From Xenorhabdus lircayensis (GTDB lineage Bacteria; Pseudomonadota; Gammaproteobacteria; Enterobacterales; Enterobacteriaceae), in contig NZ_JACOII010000053.1 of assembly GCF_016306625.1 (NCBI RefSeq), positions 62,001 to 126,000 of the forward strand: a stretch of DNA of 64,000 nt, read 5' to 3'. Shown in pieces: positions 19,310 to 30,024 of the stretch (its first letter is position 1; each line of letters starts with the position of its first letter). The notes beneath the pieces are model-generated. The model was not told the origin of the DNA, made no database searches, and was given only the letters and a program-made list of their open reading frames with translations. The position numbers and the translations under genes are program-made.

Positions 19310-20311
19310 TTATTTTTCTTCATTTAATGAATAAGGTAACGCTTGAATGGTGAGCGCATTGCCTTGATCTTCACGGATACGGAATACACTGTCTGCTTCC
19401 ATATCATTATTCATGACAACTTGTACCCAGACTGAATCATCAGCCAGTTTGACGGAGGTCAGTATTGAACCCGTCCGGCGCCATTTATCACCCAATTGCC
19501 ATTCCAGATCATCACCAACGGCAGGCAGGGAAGACGCACTACCCGCCAACCAGTACATGGCTCGCTTATTCGCCCCGCGGTACTTGGCACGAGTAACCAT
19601 CTCCTGACCGGTATAACAGCCTTTATTAAAACTGATACCGTTTTCGATTGCCTGAAGGTTTGTCGCTTGTGGAATAAATTGCGCGCTGCTGGCTGTATCA
19701 ATCACAGGAAATCCCGCTTCAATCTCCAGTGCCAGCCATTGCTGACTGTCATTCAATTGAGATTGAAACTGCTCAACCAACGTTCCGGTTAATTGGGCGG
19801 CAGTCGTATTATCGGTGATTAAAAGGAAACGTTCTGTGGGAAGCGATAAGTGGAGAAGCGTTGTTGTGTCGTGTTGGATAACAGGGGATTCGGCATTGGG
19901 TACGGTAGGGAAGAATGTCGTCAGAGCTTCCCGGCTTCCTGTACCCGCTACACCGAGCAGGACACTATCTTCATCTTTGGCAAAAGTGACTTTGGAAAAC
20001 ACGGCATACTTTTTCAATTCGGCTAATTGCGTATCCAATACCGAGCGACGCTCAATATAGGCAAAACCTTCGCCACGCCGAAACAGTCGCAGATTACTCC
20101 ACATCTTCCCTTTGGCATCACAATGTGCAGTTAATACATGTTGGTTTTCATTCAGGGAGGTGATATCTGCCGTTACTTGGCCTTGCAGATATTTCTCTGC
20201 GTCAGCCCCAGTGGTAATCACCATTTCCCAATCATCAAGGGAAATTAGAGTTAGTGAGAGCGTTGCAGAAGGGGATGGAGATTGTGCAGAAAACGGAATT
20301 TGGTAAGCCAT
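19310..20311 (-). CDS. ygfZ: tRNA-modifying/Fe-S maintenance protein YgfZ
   Basis: Folate-binding protein of the GcvT-fold that supports Fe-S cluster enzymes, including MiaB-type tRNA modification. 333 aa. The diagnostic KGCYTGQE motif with its essential cysteine is present, as are [17 protein letters not shown] and [17 protein letters not shown]. Adjacent to divergent sdhE-cptA, the E. coli order. Confidence 0.95.
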   Translation of the reverse strand: MAYQIPFSAQSPSPSATLSLTLISLDDWEMVITTGADAEKYLQGQVTADITSLNENQHVLTAHCDAKGKMWSNLRLFRRGEGFAYIERRSVLDTQLAELKKYAVFSKVTFAKDEDSVLLGVAGTGSREALTTFFPTVPNAESPVIQHDTTTLLHLSLPTERFLLITDNTTAAQLTGTLVEQFQSQLNDSQQWLALEIEAGFPVIDTASSAQFIPQATNLQAIENGISFNKGCYTGQEMVTRAKYRGANKRAMYWLAGSASSLPAVGDDLEWQLGDKWRRTGSILTSVKLADDSVWVQVVMNNDMEADSVFRIREDQGNALTIQALPYSLNEEK

Positions 20312-20544
20312 AACAGCTCCTGCCAGTAAACTATCTGAGAAATAAGGCTAATGGTAAAAGAGAAGCAGACTTATTCAAAGAGGTTATTCCCGTTATTTAT
20401 GAATAACGCATTTATATTGAGTTGTTGCGATACGCTTCGCATCTTGTCGATATATCCAGTCATTCAACCGTAGTAGGAGATGAAAAACAGGTTAGGATCA
20501 TTGATAATCCTGCTTGATGAAAATGTTAAAGAGGCTTTTTAAAC

Positions 20545-20811
20545 ATGGATATTGATAATAAAGCGCGTATTCACTGGGCATGTCGTCGTGGAATGCGTGA
20601 ACTGGATATTTCTATCATGCCATTTTTTGAATATGAATATGATTCATTGAATGATGACGACAAGCGGATTTTCATTCGTTTGCTGGAATGTCCAGACCCT
20701 GATCTTTTCAATTGGCTCATGAATCATGGGCGTCCCGAAGACGATGAGCTTTTCCATATGGTGCAATTGATCCAGAGCAGAAACCAAGCCCGTGGTCCTG
20801 TGGAACAGTAA
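20545..20811 (+). CDS. sdhE: FAD assembly factor SdhE
   Basis: Promotes covalent flavinylation of succinate dehydrogenase/fumarate reductase. 88 aa, with the RGxxE motif as Arg15-Gly16-Met17-Arg18-Glu19 (CRRGMRELD). Overlaps the downstream cptA start by 20 bp, so the two are translationally coupled. Confidence 0.96.
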   Translation: MDIDNKARIHWACRRGMRELDISIMPFFEYEYDSLNDDDKRIFIRLLECPDPDLFNWLMNHGRPEDDELFHMVQLIQSRNQARGPVEQ

Positions 20812-21220
20812 ATTAAGAATATCCCGCCATACCCATCTGTTTTCAACCAGTGTACATGGTGGAGTCGCAGTGGCGGCTTTATTGGCACCGTGGTCTGTTA
20901 ACGGTGTTTCTTTCTGGCTTCCATTGCTTGCCATCATTATGATTAGTTGGGCATGGAGCCGGAAAAATATCCGCCAATGTCAGGGCAGACTGGTGCTGTT
21001 TAGGGGCAATAAAGTTCACTGGCAAAAAGCAGCGTGGAGCATTGCTCAACCACCGTGGTTCAACCGCTATGGAATGGTCGTTATACTCCATGCTTTTGGT
21101 CGGGCAGAAGAAAATTCATACCACCCGACACCAATCCGGTTATGGCTGGCAGCAGATAGTGTATCACCAGAAGCGTGGCGCCATTTGAATCAGCTTATGC
21201 GCCAATATCCTGATATATAG
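20792..21220 (+). CDS. cptA: Inner-membrane protein CptA (YgfX)
   Basis: 142 aa starting at a GTG inside the sdhE 3' end (MVLWNSKLR, as in E. coli YgfX). Two hydrophobic segments at about residues 20-35 and 40-55, then a soluble C-terminal part with [15 protein letters not shown]. In E. coli it has been described as the partner toxin of CptB/SdhE acting on cytoskeletal proteins; the toxin role remains debated. Confidence 0.9.
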   Translation: MVLWNSKLRISRHTHLFSTSVHGGVAVAALLAPWSVNGVSFWLPLLAIIMISWAWSRKNIRQCQGRLVLFRGNKVHWQKAAWSIAQPPWFNRYGMVVILHAFGRAEENSYHPTPIRLWLAADSVSPEAWRHLNQLMRQYPDI

Positions 21221-21231
21221 CGGTAGCCAGA

Positions 21232-21753
21232 TTAGAACAGGGCTTCCATTTCAGCCAAGATCTGCATACACCATTCGCTTAAACGCTCATCTGTCTGTTC
21301 GAATTGGTTTACATCGTCTAGAGCCAGTCCGACGAACTGTTTGCCATCCTCAGACAGGGGTTTGGGGCTGGTAAATTCATAACCTTCTATTGGCCAGAAC
21401 CCAATAAACTGTGCGCCTGTTGGCAGCAGATGGTGATACAGCATTCCCAATGCATCCAGAAACCATTCACCGTAATCGACTTGATCGCCCATGCCATACA
21501 TGGCAACGATTTTTCCGGCCAGATCCAACGTTGGAAGCTGCTCCCAAATCGCCAGCCAATCTTCCTGCAATTCCCCGAAATCCCAAGTGGGAATACCGAG
21601 GATCAGGACAGAATATTCTTCCATCAGTTGGGGATCACAATCCTTGACATTATGTAGGTCGATCAGATCTTCACCGAGTATATCGCGTATTTTTTCTGCT
21701 ACCATTTCTGTATAGCATGTACTGGAGCCGTAAAAGAGACCAATTTTCATCAT
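21232..21753 (-). CDS. fldB: Flavodoxin FldB
   Basis: Long-chain FMN flavodoxin, low-potential electron carrier in the SoxRS-linked set. 173 aa. FMN phosphate loop GSSTCYTE near the N-terminus and the aromatic FMN loops [12 protein letters not shown] and [11 protein letters not shown] are present. Either of two adjacent ATGs (21753 or 21750) may be used; alignment with E. coli favours the second. Convergent with cptA. Confidence 0.95.
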   Translation of the reverse strand: MMKIGLFYGSSTCYTEMVAEKIRDILGEDLIDLHNVKDCDPQLMEEYSVLILGIPTWDFGELQEDWLAIWEQLPTLDLAGKIVAMYGMGDQVDYGEWFLDALGMLYHHLLPTGAQFIGFWPIEGYEFTSPKPLSEDGKQFVGLALDDVNQFEQTDERLSEWCMQILAEMEALF

Positions 21754-21879
21754 TATTTATCAGGGAATTTCGAATATCAGGGGCGGTATTGTAACAGAAG
21801 AATCGCTTTTTCAGGCATAATAGCCGATCGGAAGGCGCAGATAGGCAGGGCGCAGATGGTCAGATAAAAAGGAGGGCTT

Positions 21880-22851
21880 GTGCCAAAAAAACACAACCTA
21901 TCAGAAAACCATTCATCGGAAAACGATCCATCGAAAAACAATTCACCGAAACAGCATTCATCGGAAAATCCCCTGATAGAGCAATTTCTGGATACCATTT
22001 GGTTGGAAAAAGATCTGGCTGAAAATACCCTGGCTTCTTACCGACTGGATTTACAAGCCTTGAACAATTGGTTGGTGAATTATGGCTGTGATTTACTCTC
22101 AGTACAGTCTATAGAATTACAATCATTTTTGGCTGAGCGGGTGGATGGCGGTTATAAAGCCAGTAGTTCAGCTCGATTGCTGAGTGCAATGCGGCGGTTG
22201 TTCCAGTATCTTTACCGTGAAAAAATGCGGGGAGATGATCCAACCGCGTTATTATCTGCGCCTAAATTGCCTAAACGTCTACCCAAGGGCTTAAGTGAAA
22301 AGCAAGTTGAGAATTTGCTCCACGCTCCCTTGACTGACCAACCGATTGAACTGCGGGATAAAGCCATGCTTGAAGTGCTTTATGCTTGTGGATTGCGGGT
22401 CTCCGAGTTGGTTAGTCTGACATTATCGGATGTGAGTTTGCGTCAGGGGGTGGTCAGGGTAGTGGGTAAGGGGAATAAGGAAAGATTGGTTCCTTTAGGA
22501 GAAGAGGCAATTTATTGGCTGGAAAAATATCTGGAGTATGGGCGCCCGTGGTTATTGAATGGCTCTGTATCCGATGTATTTTTCCCGAGTAAGCGGGGAA
22601 CGCAGATGACACGCCAGACTTTCTGGCATCGGATCAAACACTATGCCGTATTGGCGGAAATTGATACTGAACGCTTGTCACCCCATGTTCTGCGGCATGC
22701 TTTTGCGACACATTTACTTAATCATGGTGCTGACTTACGTGTTGTGCAGATGCTATTGGGCCATAGTGACCTCTCCACAACTCAGATTTACACTCATGTA
22801 GCAACCGAACGTCTGAAGGTGCTGCATCAACAACATCATCCTCGCGGTTAA
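21880..22851 (+). CDS. xerD: Site-specific tyrosine recombinase XerD with an extended N-terminus
   Basis: Acts with XerC at dif to resolve chromosome dimers. 323 aa against 298 in E. coli. Catalytic residues Arg173, Lys197, His269, Arg272, His295 and Tyr304 all fall at the E. coli positions plus 25. The extra 25 residues are five pentapeptides (LSENH SSEND PSKNN SPKQH SSENP) inserted before IEQF. The GTG start follows AAGGAGGG. First gene of xerD-dsbC-recJ. Confidence 0.95.
   Translation: MPKKHNLSENHSSENDPSKNNSPKQHSSENPLIEQFLDTIWLEKDLAENTLASYRLDLQALNNWLVNYGCDLLSVQSIELQSFLAERVDGGYKASSSARLLSAMRRLFQYLYREKMRGDDPTALLSAPKLPKRLPKGLSEKQVENLLHAPLTDQPIELRDKAMLEVLYACGLRVSELVSLTLSDVSLRQGVVRVVGKGNKERLVPLGEEAIYWLEKYLEYGRPWLLNGSVSDVFFPSKRGTQMTRQTFWHRIKHYAVLAEIDTERLSPHVLRHAFATHLLNHGADLRVVQMLLGHSDLSTTQIYTHVATERLKVLHQQHHPRG
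21898..21972 (+). repeat. Five 15-bp in-frame repeats in xerD
   Basis: Seventy-five bases encode five related pentapeptides with consensus xSENx. They account exactly for the 25-residue length difference from E. coli XerD. Degenerate units suggest an old slippage expansion. Confidence 0.75.
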
Positions 22852-22884
22852 CTGCGGAGAAAGATGAAAATAAAGGAACAAAAA

Positions 22885-23586
22885 ATGAAGAAGATTGCGT
22901 TTTGCCTTTCCTTGTTATTGACTGCTTTTGCCAGCAGTGCCTTTGCTGATGAGAGTCCGATCAATAACTCACTGTCTAAAATGGGCGTTAAAGCAGAAAG
23001 TATCACCCCATCACAGGTTTCTGGCGTGAGTGCAATTTTAACCGAACAGGGCATTCTTTATATGTCCAATGATGGTAAATACCTGCTACAGGGCCCACTC
23101 TATGATATTAGTGGTAAGGCACCGAAGAATGTCAGTAATCAGGTTTTAGTTAAAAAATTGGAAGCTTTGAAAAATCAGATGATTGTTTACAAAGCGCCAA
23201 AAGAAAAACACGTTGTCACTGTTTTTACTGATATTACCTGTGGTTATTGCCGCAAGCTGCATGAGAGCATGCAAGAATATAACGATCTGGGGATCACTAT
23301 CCGTTATTTAGCGTTTCCTCGTCATGGTCTGCAACACCAATCGGCCAAAGATATGCAGTCTATTTGGTGCAGTGCGACACCGAACAAGTCACTGAATGCT
23401 GTTTTTAAAGGTGACAAGGTTTCTCCGATCAAAGACTGCAAAATTGATATCGCGAAACAATATCAGCTAGGCTTGCAATTTGGTGTTCAGGGCACGCCTG
23501 CGATTATCCTTGAAGATGGCAGTGTACTCGGTGGTTACCTGTCGCCGAAAGATTTGTTAGCTATGCTGGGTCAACATGGTGAATAG
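22885..23586 (+). CDS. dsbC: Periplasmic disulfide isomerase DsbC
   Basis: Homodimeric thiol-disulfide isomerase. 233 aa from the ATG at 22885, preceded by AAGGAAC; a second in-frame ATG at 22864 would add seven residues before the signal peptide. Signal peptide ~1-21 (cleavage after ASSAFA). Active site CGYC at 119-122 and the second cysteine pair (WCSATP...DCKID) are present. Overlaps recJ by 11 bp. Confidence 0.95.
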   Translation: MKKIAFCLSLLLTAFASSAFADESPINNSLSKMGVKAESITPSQVSGVSAILTEQGILYMSNDGKYLLQGPLYDISGKAPKNVSNQVLVKKLEALKNQMIVYKAPKEKHVVTVFTDITCGYCRKLHESMQEYNDLGITIRYLAFPRHGLQHQSAKDMQSIWCSATPNKSLNAVFKGDKVSPIKDCKIDIAKQYQLGLQFGVQGTPAIILEDGSVLGGYLSPKDLLAMLGQHGE

Positions 23587-25321
23587 AGAAATACAACTCC
23601 GTCGCCGATCGGTGGCGGATTCCAGTCATCTTCCCAACAATATTCATCCGTTATTGCGCCGTTTATACGCCATACGTGGCATACGTCAGGCTGATGAATT
23701 GGAACGCGGTGCAAAGGGGTTGCTTAATTATCAATCTCTCAATGGCATTGAACAGGCAGTTTCCCTGCTTATAACAGCATTGAATGAACATTGGCGCATT
23801 GTGATTGTCGGAGATTTCGATGCGGATGGAGCAACCAGTACCGCATTGAGCATTCGTGCCCTGCGTGCGATGGGATATCGTAATCTTGATTATCTCGTAC
23901 CAAACCGTTTTGAAGATGGTTATGGACTAAGCGTTAAAGTTGTTGATGAAGTTATTAAAAAAGGTGCAGATCTAATTATCACAGTGGATAATGGGATTTC
24001 ATCCCATGATGGAGTAGCCACGGCACATCAACACGGCATTAAGGTGATCGTCACCGATCATCATTTACCGGGTAAAACACTGCCAGCCGCGGACGCCATT
24101 ATCAATCCCAACTTAGTTGACTGTACCTTCCCCTCTAAAGCTTTGGCGGGGGTTGGTGTTGCATTTTATCTGATGTCCGCACTCAGGGCGGAATTGCGTA
24201 AATTGGCATGGTTTGAGCAGCAGGGCATTCCATTGCTCAATCTGGCGGAATTACTGGATTTAGTGGCCTTGGGCACCGTGGCAGATGTGGTTCCCCTCGA
24301 TACCAATAACCGCATTCTGGTATATCAAGGCTTAAATCGCATTCGGGCAGGGCGTTGCTGTGCGGGCATACGTGCGCTGCTCGAAGTTTCCAAACGGGAA
24401 TCGATAAAACTGGCCGCCAGTGATTTGGGATTTGCATTGGGGCCACGATTAAATGCAGCCGGGCGGTTGGATGATATGTCTGTTGGCGTGTCGTTATTGC
24501 TGACAGATGATATGGTACAAGCCCGTCAAATTGCCTGTGAGCTGGATGGCTTGAACCAAACCCGTCGGGAAATCGAACAGGGCATGCAGCAAGAAGCCTT
24601 GCAAATTTGCGATAAAATCGAGCGAACCCATACTCAGTTACCTTACGGCTTGGCGATTTACCACCCAGAATGGCATCAGGGCGTAGTGGGCATTTTGGCT
24701 TCACGAATTAAAGAGCGCTTTCACCGTCCGGTCATTGCCTTTGCTCCGGCAGGTGATGGTACTTTAAAGGGGTCGGGTCGTTCCGTGAATGGCTTACATA
24801 TGCGCGATGCACTTGAGCGTCTTGATACATTACATTCGGGGTTGATGCTGAAATTTGGTGGTCACGCGATGGCGGCGGGATTGTCGATTGAACAAGACAA
24901 ATTTGACCTATTTCAGCGCCATTTTTCCGAGTTGGTAGCAGACTGGTTGGATATTGCCCAACTTGAAGGCGTGGTTTGGAGTGATGGCGAACTGACATCA
25001 GGGGAATTATCACTGGAGATCGCTGAAATCTTACGCGACGGCGGCCCGTGGGGACAGGCATTTGCGGAGCCGATTTTTGACGGCAAATTCAAACTACTGC
25101 AACAGCGTATTGTTGGTGAGAATCATCTGAAAGTCATGCTTGAGCCATTAAATGGCGGGCCGATGCTAGATGGCATCGCGTTCAACGTTGATATTAATCG
25201 CTGGCCGGATAACAGTATCAAAATGGTAGAACTGGCCTATAAACTGGATATTAACGAATTTCGCGGTAATCGCGATATCCAGCTTTTGATCCAGCACATT
25301 TGGCCTTTGACTGTGTGGTAA
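23576..25321 (+). CDS. recJ: Single-strand-specific 5'-3' exonuclease RecJ
   Basis: DHH-family exonuclease of recombination and mismatch repair. 581 aa. Motifs GDFDADGATST, TVDNGISSH, VTDHHLPG, and the C-terminal DHHA1 part with KGSGRS and LKFGGHAMAAG. Overlaps the 3' end of dsbC, so translation is probably coupled. Confidence 0.96.
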   Translation: MVNREIQLRRRSVADSSHLPNNIHPLLRRLYAIRGIRQADELERGAKGLLNYQSLNGIEQAVSLLITALNEHWRIVIVGDFDADGATSTALSIRALRAMGYRNLDYLVPNRFEDGYGLSVKVVDEVIKKGADLIITVDNGISSHDGVATAHQHGIKVIVTDHHLPGKTLPAADAIINPNLVDCTFPSKALAGVGVAFYLMSALRAELRKLAWFEQQGIPLLNLAELLDLVALGTVADVVPLDTNNRILVYQGLNRIRAGRCCAGIRALLEVSKRESIKLAASDLGFALGPRLNAAGRLDDMSVGVSLLLTDDMVQARQIACELDGLNQTRREIEQGMQQEALQICDKIERTHTQLPYGLAIYHPEWHQGVVGILASRIKERFHRPVIAFAPAGDGTLKGSGRSVNGLHMRDALERLDTLHSGLMLKFGGHAMAAGLSIEQDKFDLFQRHFSELVADWLDIAQLEGVVWSDGELTSGELSLEIAEILRDGGPWGQAFAEPIFDGKFKLLQQRIVGENHLKVMLEPLNGGPMLDGIAFNVDINRWPDNSIKMVELAYKLDINEFRGNRDIQLLIQHIWPLTVW

Positions 25322-25430
25322 ATCTCCGGAAATGCTATAAACCCTTTGACAGATCCGTTACAATGCGCGGTTCGAAAATATCCATGCGACCATCATTTAT
25401 TCATAATACACAACGTATAAGACACAAAAT

Positions 25431-26529
25431 ATGTTTGAAATTAATCCGGTAAAAAACCATATTCAGGACCTGTCTGAGCGGACAGAAGTTCTGAGGGGGT
25501 ATCTTTGACTATGATGCCAAGAAAGAACGCTTAGAAGAAGTTAATGCTGAACTGGAGCAGCCTGATGTCTGGAATGAACCGGAGCGGGCACAGGCGTTGG
25601 GTAAAGAGCGTTCATCACTGGAAATCATCGTAGAAACAATTGATCAGCTCGATCAGGGATTGGAAGATGTGAACGGCCTGCTGGAATTGGCAGTTGAAGC
25701 TGATGATGAAGAAACCTTCAATGAAGCGGTAGCTGAATTGGAACAGCTAGAAGAGAAGCTCGGCCTGCTTGAATTCCGTCGTATGTTCTCCGGCGAATAT
25801 GACAGCGCAAACTGCTATCTGGATCTTCAGGCGGGTTCTGGTGGGACAGAAGCGCAGGATTGGGCCAGCATGCTGATGCGCATGTATCTGCGCTGGGCTG
25901 AATCCAAGGGCTTCAAGACAGAAATCATTGAAGAATCTGATGGTGACGTTGCTGGCCTGAAATCCGCAACCATCAAGATCATTGGTGAATATGCTTACGG
26001 TTGGCTGCGTACAGAAACGGGCGTCCATCGCTTGGTTCGTAAAAGCCCGTTTGATTCAGGTGGTCGTCGTCATACCTCTTTCAGTTCTGCCTTTATCTAC
26101 CCAGAAGTGGATGATGATATTGATATTGAAATCAATCCGGCTGATTTACGTATCGATGTATACCGCGCCTCTGGTGCAGGTGGTCAGCACGTCAACAAAA
26201 CCGAATCTGCTGTACGTATCACCCACGTACCGACTGGTGTTGTAACCCAGTGTCAGAACGACCGTTCTCAGCATAAAAACAAAGACCAGGCGATGAAACA
26301 GTTGAAAGCGAAACTGTACGAACTGGAAATGCAGAAGAAGAATGCTGATAAACAAGCAATGGAAGAGAACAAATCGGATATCGGTTGGGGCAGTCAGATC
26401 CGCTCTTACGTTTTGGATGATTCCCGCATTAAAGACTTGCGCACCAGTGTCGAAACCCGCAATACGCAATCTGTGCTGGATGGTGATTTGGACAAATTCA
26501 TTGAAGCAAGCTTAAAAGCTGGTCTATGA
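25431..26529 (+). CDS. prfB: Peptide chain release factor 2 (programmed +1 frameshift)
   Basis: Recognises UGA and UAA stops. The gene starts at ATG 25431 ([14 protein letters not shown]), runs 25 codons to an in-frame TGA at 25506-25508, and continues in the +1 frame from GAC at 25507 to give 365 aa, the E. coli length. Contains SPF ([12 protein letters not shown]) for stop recognition and GGQ ([13 protein letters not shown]) for hydrolysis. Followed after 9 bp by lysS, as in E. coli. Confidence 0.97.
25491..25509 (+). promoter_or_regulatory. prfB autoregulatory +1 frameshift site
   Basis: The sequence GAGGGGGTATCTTTGAC holds an internal Shine-Dalgarno-like AGGGGG three bases upstream of the slippery CTT and the UGA stop followed by C. 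Low RF2 lets the ribosome slip +1 at CTT; this is the conserved autoregulation of prfB. Confidence 0.95.
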
Positions 26530-26538
26530 GGAACTAAA

Positions 26539-28053
26539 ATGTCACAACAACAGCAGGGAGCTGAACAGGCTCCTGACTTAAATAACGAACTGAAAACCCG
26601 CCGTGAAAAATTGGCTGCTTTGCGCAGCAACGGTATTGCTTTCCCAAATGATTTTCGTCGCGAAAACATTTCCGAAGATCTGCATGCAAAATACGATGAC
26701 AAGACTAAGGAAGAATTGGAAGAGCTGGGCATCGAAGTGACCGTTGCAGGTCGCATGATGACACGCCGAATCATGGGCAAGGCATCCTTTGCTACTTTGC
26801 AGGACATGGGCGGCCGCATTCAGATTTACGTTTCCCGTGATGACCTGCCGGAAGGCATTTACAACACTCAGTTCAAAAAATGGGACTTGGGTGACATTTT
26901 AGGCGCGCGCGGTAAATTGTTCAAAACTCAAACGGGTGAACTTTCCATCCACTGTACTGAGCTGCGTTTGCTGACTAAAGCACTGCGTCCACTGCCGGAT
27001 AAATTCCACGGTTTGGCGGATCAGGAAACGCGCTATCGCCAGCGTTATCTGGATCTGATTGCAAATGATGAATCACGTAAGACATTCCAGATCCGTTCCC
27101 GAGTGATGTCTGCACTGCGTAACTTCATGACCAAAAAAGACTTCATGGAAGTTGAAACCCCAATGATGCAGGCGATCCCTGGTGGTGCAAGTGCGCGTCC
27201 ATTCATCACGCACCACAACGCGCTGGATATCGACATGTACCTGCGCATTGCACCGGAACTGTACCTGAAACGTCTGGTTGTGGGTGGTTTTGAGCGTGTT
27301 TTCGAAATCAACCGTAACTTCCGTAACGAAGGCGTCTCTCCGCGTCATAACCCTGAGTTCACCATGATGGAACTCTACATGGCTTACGCGGATTACCAAG
27401 ATCTGATCGTACTGACCGAAGACCTGTTCCGCACCCTGACTCGAGACGTGCTGGGTACAACATTGGTGCAATACGGTGAACAAGAGTTCGATTTCGGTAA
27501 GCCTTTCACCAAAATGTCCATGAAAGAAGCAATCTGCAAATATCGCCCAGAAACCAACATCGCGGATCTGGATGAGATGGATAAAGCTGTTGTTATCGCG
27601 AAATCTTTGGGCATTGACATTGAAAAAGGCTGGGGTTTGGGGCGTGTTCAATGTGAAATCTTTGAAGAAACTGCTGAAAGCCACTTGATTCAGCCGACAT
27701 TCATTACGGAATATCCAGCAGAAGTTTCCCCTCTGGCACGCCGTAACAACGACAACCCATTCATTACTGATCGTTTTGAATTCTTCATTGGTGGTCGTGA
27801 AATTGGTAACGGTTTCTCGGAGCTGAACGACGCAGAAGATCAGGCAGAACGTTTCGCAGAGCAAGTTCGCCAGAAAGACGAAGGTGACGATGAAGCGATG
27901 TTCTACGATGAAGACTACATCACTGCGCTGGAACACGGGTTGCCACCAACAGCGGGCTTGGGGATTGGTATCGACCGTATGGTGATGCTGTTCACTAACA
28001 GCCATACCATCCGCGACGTCATCCTGTTCCCGGCAATGCGTCCGAATAAATAA
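26539..28053 (+). CDS. lysS: Lysyl-tRNA synthetase, class II
   Basis: Charges tRNA-Lys. 504 aa: N-terminal OB-fold anticodon domain (~60-150), then the class II catalytic core with motif 2 [20 protein letters not shown] and motif 3 [19 protein letters not shown] precedes the ATG. Ended by a strong terminator at 28076. Confidence 0.97.
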   Translation: MSQQQQGAEQAPDLNNELKTRREKLAALRSNGIAFPNDFRRENISEDLHAKYDDKTKEELEELGIEVTVAGRMMTRRIMGKASFATLQDMGGRIQIYVSRDDLPEGIYNTQFKKWDLGDILGARGKLFKTQTGELSIHCTELRLLTKALRPLPDKFHGLADQETRYRQRYLDLIANDESRKTFQIRSRVMSALRNFMTKKDFMEVETPMMQAIPGGASARPFITHHNALDIDMYLRIAPELYLKRLVVGGFERVFEINRNFRNEGVSPRHNPEFTMMELYMAYADYQDLIVLTEDLFRTLTRDVLGTTLVQYGEQEFDFGKPFTKMSMKEAICKYRPETNIADLDEMDKAVVIAKSLGIDIEKGWGLGRVQCEIFEETAESHLIQPTFITEYPAEVSPLARRNNDNPFITDRFEFFIGGREIGNGFSELNDAEDQAERFAEQVRQKDEGDDEAMFYDEDYITALEHGLPPTAGLGIGIDRMVMLFTNSHTIRDVILFPAMRPNK

Positions 28054-28075
28054 TCATTTTTGATTAAAATCAGCC

Positions 28076-28111
28076 AAACTCCCTGTCCGGTCGGCCGGAC
28101 AGGGAGTTTTT
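28076..28111 (+). terminator. Rho-independent terminator after lysS
   Basis: AAACTCCCTGTCCGG pairs with CCGGACAGGGAGTTT around a TCGG loop, followed by T residues. It marks the end of prfB-lysS. Confidence 0.9.
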
Positions 28112-28222
28112 CACATTCATAAGATAGGTTTAAACAACTGACTGAAATATAGACAATTTTAACAATAATCGCTTGTTGGGATTCAGTAAGGGGTATATAT
28201 TTGACGGCATCACTTTGTTGAT

Positions 28223-28284
28223 GCGAGTGTAGTTCAATGGCTTCCCAAGCTCTATACGAGGGTTCGATTCCCTTCACTTCCTAA
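28223..28284 (+). pseudogene. Broken tRNA-Gly(CCC), glyU-like
   Basis: GTAGTTCAATGG followed by CTTCCCAAGCTCTATACGAG and GGTTCGATTCCCTTC match E. coli glyU, but the 11 bases between the D-loop and the anticodon stem (TAGAACGAGAG in E. coli) are missing. The acceptor ends GCGAGTG/CACTTCC no longer pair fully. Without the 5' anticodon strand it cannot fold as a tRNA. E. coli glyU also lies in the region beyond lysS. The remaining 28285-28580 is AT-rich with no gene seen. Confidence 0.85.
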
Positions 28285-28580
28285 AAACCATTAATCCCAG
28301 CAAAATCAAGCAATTCATTAATACGTCATCCTCTCGAAGTCTAGTGCAATCTTACCAAATCTATACGATTTATTGTGTAGAAATTCCCTATACATTTTTC
28401 TATACAATATTGAGTGAGTTATGAAGATCTTCTTATCTTAAATAAGATAATTAAACCATTATTAGAAAGAAATATTATTAGTAGTAAATTAGTTGAAAGT
28501 TATCTGGTTGAAATTTAATCATTATCTGGGTGGTTTTTATTTTAAATATAATTAATTAGTTTTCTATGTGAAAATATTTA

Positions 28581-29648
28581 TCAAAAATATGAGCGATTTT
28601 TTGGGAATATATCAATATTCTCTGAGGACAATGTCAATGCCGAACACTGTTGTGCAAAGCGAATACTGTCTTTTAAATCCATATCTTCTAACCAACAATG
28701 AACAAGCCCGGCCATCATAGCATCCCCAGCCCCATTGGCATTAATGATATTCGTGTTGATTGCATGTGAACATCCCGATGTGTCATCCAATTCACTGTAA
28801 TATACGCCTTCTGCATCCATACTTAAAATTAGACGCTGGACACCGCGGTGATGGAACCAGTGCGCCGCGTTGGCGGCATCTTGTTGAGTTTCAATTTTTA
28901 TTCCACTAAGAACTTCTGCTTCAGTACGATTAGGTTTTAAGGTATGGATATGGGATAACCAATGGCGGATCTTGGGGGCTTTGGATCTTGAAACGGTATC
29001 GACAAAAATTGGAACATTTCCCGCGTGATTAAATACCCACTCTAATGCTTTTTCCGTTAAGTTGCAGTCAACGACTAACACACTGGCATGTTGGATTAAG
29101 GATTTAGACTGAGATAATAATGTAGGGGTCAATTTCTCCAGAATATTCATGTCATTAACAGAGACTACACACTTGCCATTTTCGTCGATAAGCGAATTGC
29201 AGATTGATGTTTTTTCTCCATCTAATTTATAGAGGTATTTAATATTAACGCCTGCTGATTTTGTCTGCTCAAACAACGTTTTTCCATTTGGATCATTACC
29301 AATAACAGAAATTAAATAACTTTCATTTTTTAATAAAGAAATATTCTGGGCGATATTTCTTCCTACGCCGCCTGGTGTCGAAATAATTTTCCCTGGGTTG
29401 GAATCTTCATAGACTAATTTGGCATGAGTATAACTGGTTAAATCTATATTTGCTGCGCCAATGGTAACAGCATAAACATCATTAGATAAAATATACCCTT
29501 TGCCTTTAATATAGCCTTTTTTACTTAGGTTCATAATATGTCCTGCAACACATGAACGGCTAATCCCGAGGATATCAGCAATTTCTTGCTGTTGAATGAA
29601 AGGATCACGTTTTAGAAGTTGCAATATCTGATTTTCCCTCTTTGACAT
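28581..29648 (-). CDS. HTH-containing PfkB-family kinase (YeiI-like)
   Basis: 355 aa. Residues ~1-50 form a winged helix (QQEIADILGISRSCVAGHI), followed by a ribokinase/PfkB domain with GGVGRNIAQN and the catalytic NANGAGDAMMAG. The layout is that of E. coli YeiI, related to the pseudouridine kinase PsuK. It phosphorylates a sugar or nucleoside not identifiable here. No psuG, transporter or nucleoside hydrolase is adjacent. The C-terminus is a few residues shorter than E. coli YeiI. Confidence 0.85.
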   Translation of the reverse strand: MSKRENQILQLLKRDPFIQQQEIADILGISRSCVAGHIMNLSKKGYIKGKGYILSNDVYAVTIGAANIDLTSYTHAKLVYEDSNPGKIISTPGGVGRNIAQNISLLKNESYLISVIGNDPNGKTLFEQTKSAGVNIKYLYKLDGEKTSICNSLIDENGKCVVSVNDMNILEKLTPTLLSQSKSLIQHASVLVVDCNLTEKALEWVFNHAGNVPIFVDTVSRSKAPKIRHWLSHIHTLKPNRTEAEVLSGIKIETQQDAANAAHWFHHRGVQRLILSMDAEGVYYSELDDTSGCSHAINTNIINANGAGDAMMAGLVHCWLEDMDLKDSIRFAQQCSALTLSSENIDIFPKNRSYF

Positions 29649-30024
29649 ATCATTTCCCTAGTTATTTTTATACTGATGTTGTATTTCATGTTTGACAGAC
29701 AGTAAAGATTATTTTTATATTTAGTTCTAATTATGAGAATGTGATCGTAAGTTTTATAAAGTAAACATTTCACCCAAAAATGTGATGCTCCTCTTAAATA
29801 TTATGCTGAAAAATTAACAAAAGTCAGAGTGTTGAATACGTCCAGTAAGTAAACTATATTTTTGTCTAAGTTAATTCTTTTAAAAACAAGTAATTAAAAT
29901 ATTACAGGGAGATTGCAAACAAGTGTTTGGTTTTCATGATTTGTTTTTTATTGGCTGAAAAATTTCTCGTTGGGCCTAAAATCAGGCTTTCGAACTTTAT
30001 GTTCTAATTTATAAATTAAATTTA
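29649..30024. other. AT-rich intergenic region, no gene seen
   Basis: Upstream of the YeiI-like gene and downstream of the VOC gene. No reading frame with a ribosome site was found; it probably holds the kinase promoter. Confidence 0.5.

Noticed and set aside
25346..25364. TTGACA...TACAAT as a prfB promoter
   Set aside because: The two hexamers are only seven bases apart, far from the required ~17.
27073..28005. 310-codon minus-strand frame
   Set aside because: Antisense shadow of lysS, with amino-acid content typical of a complementary frame.
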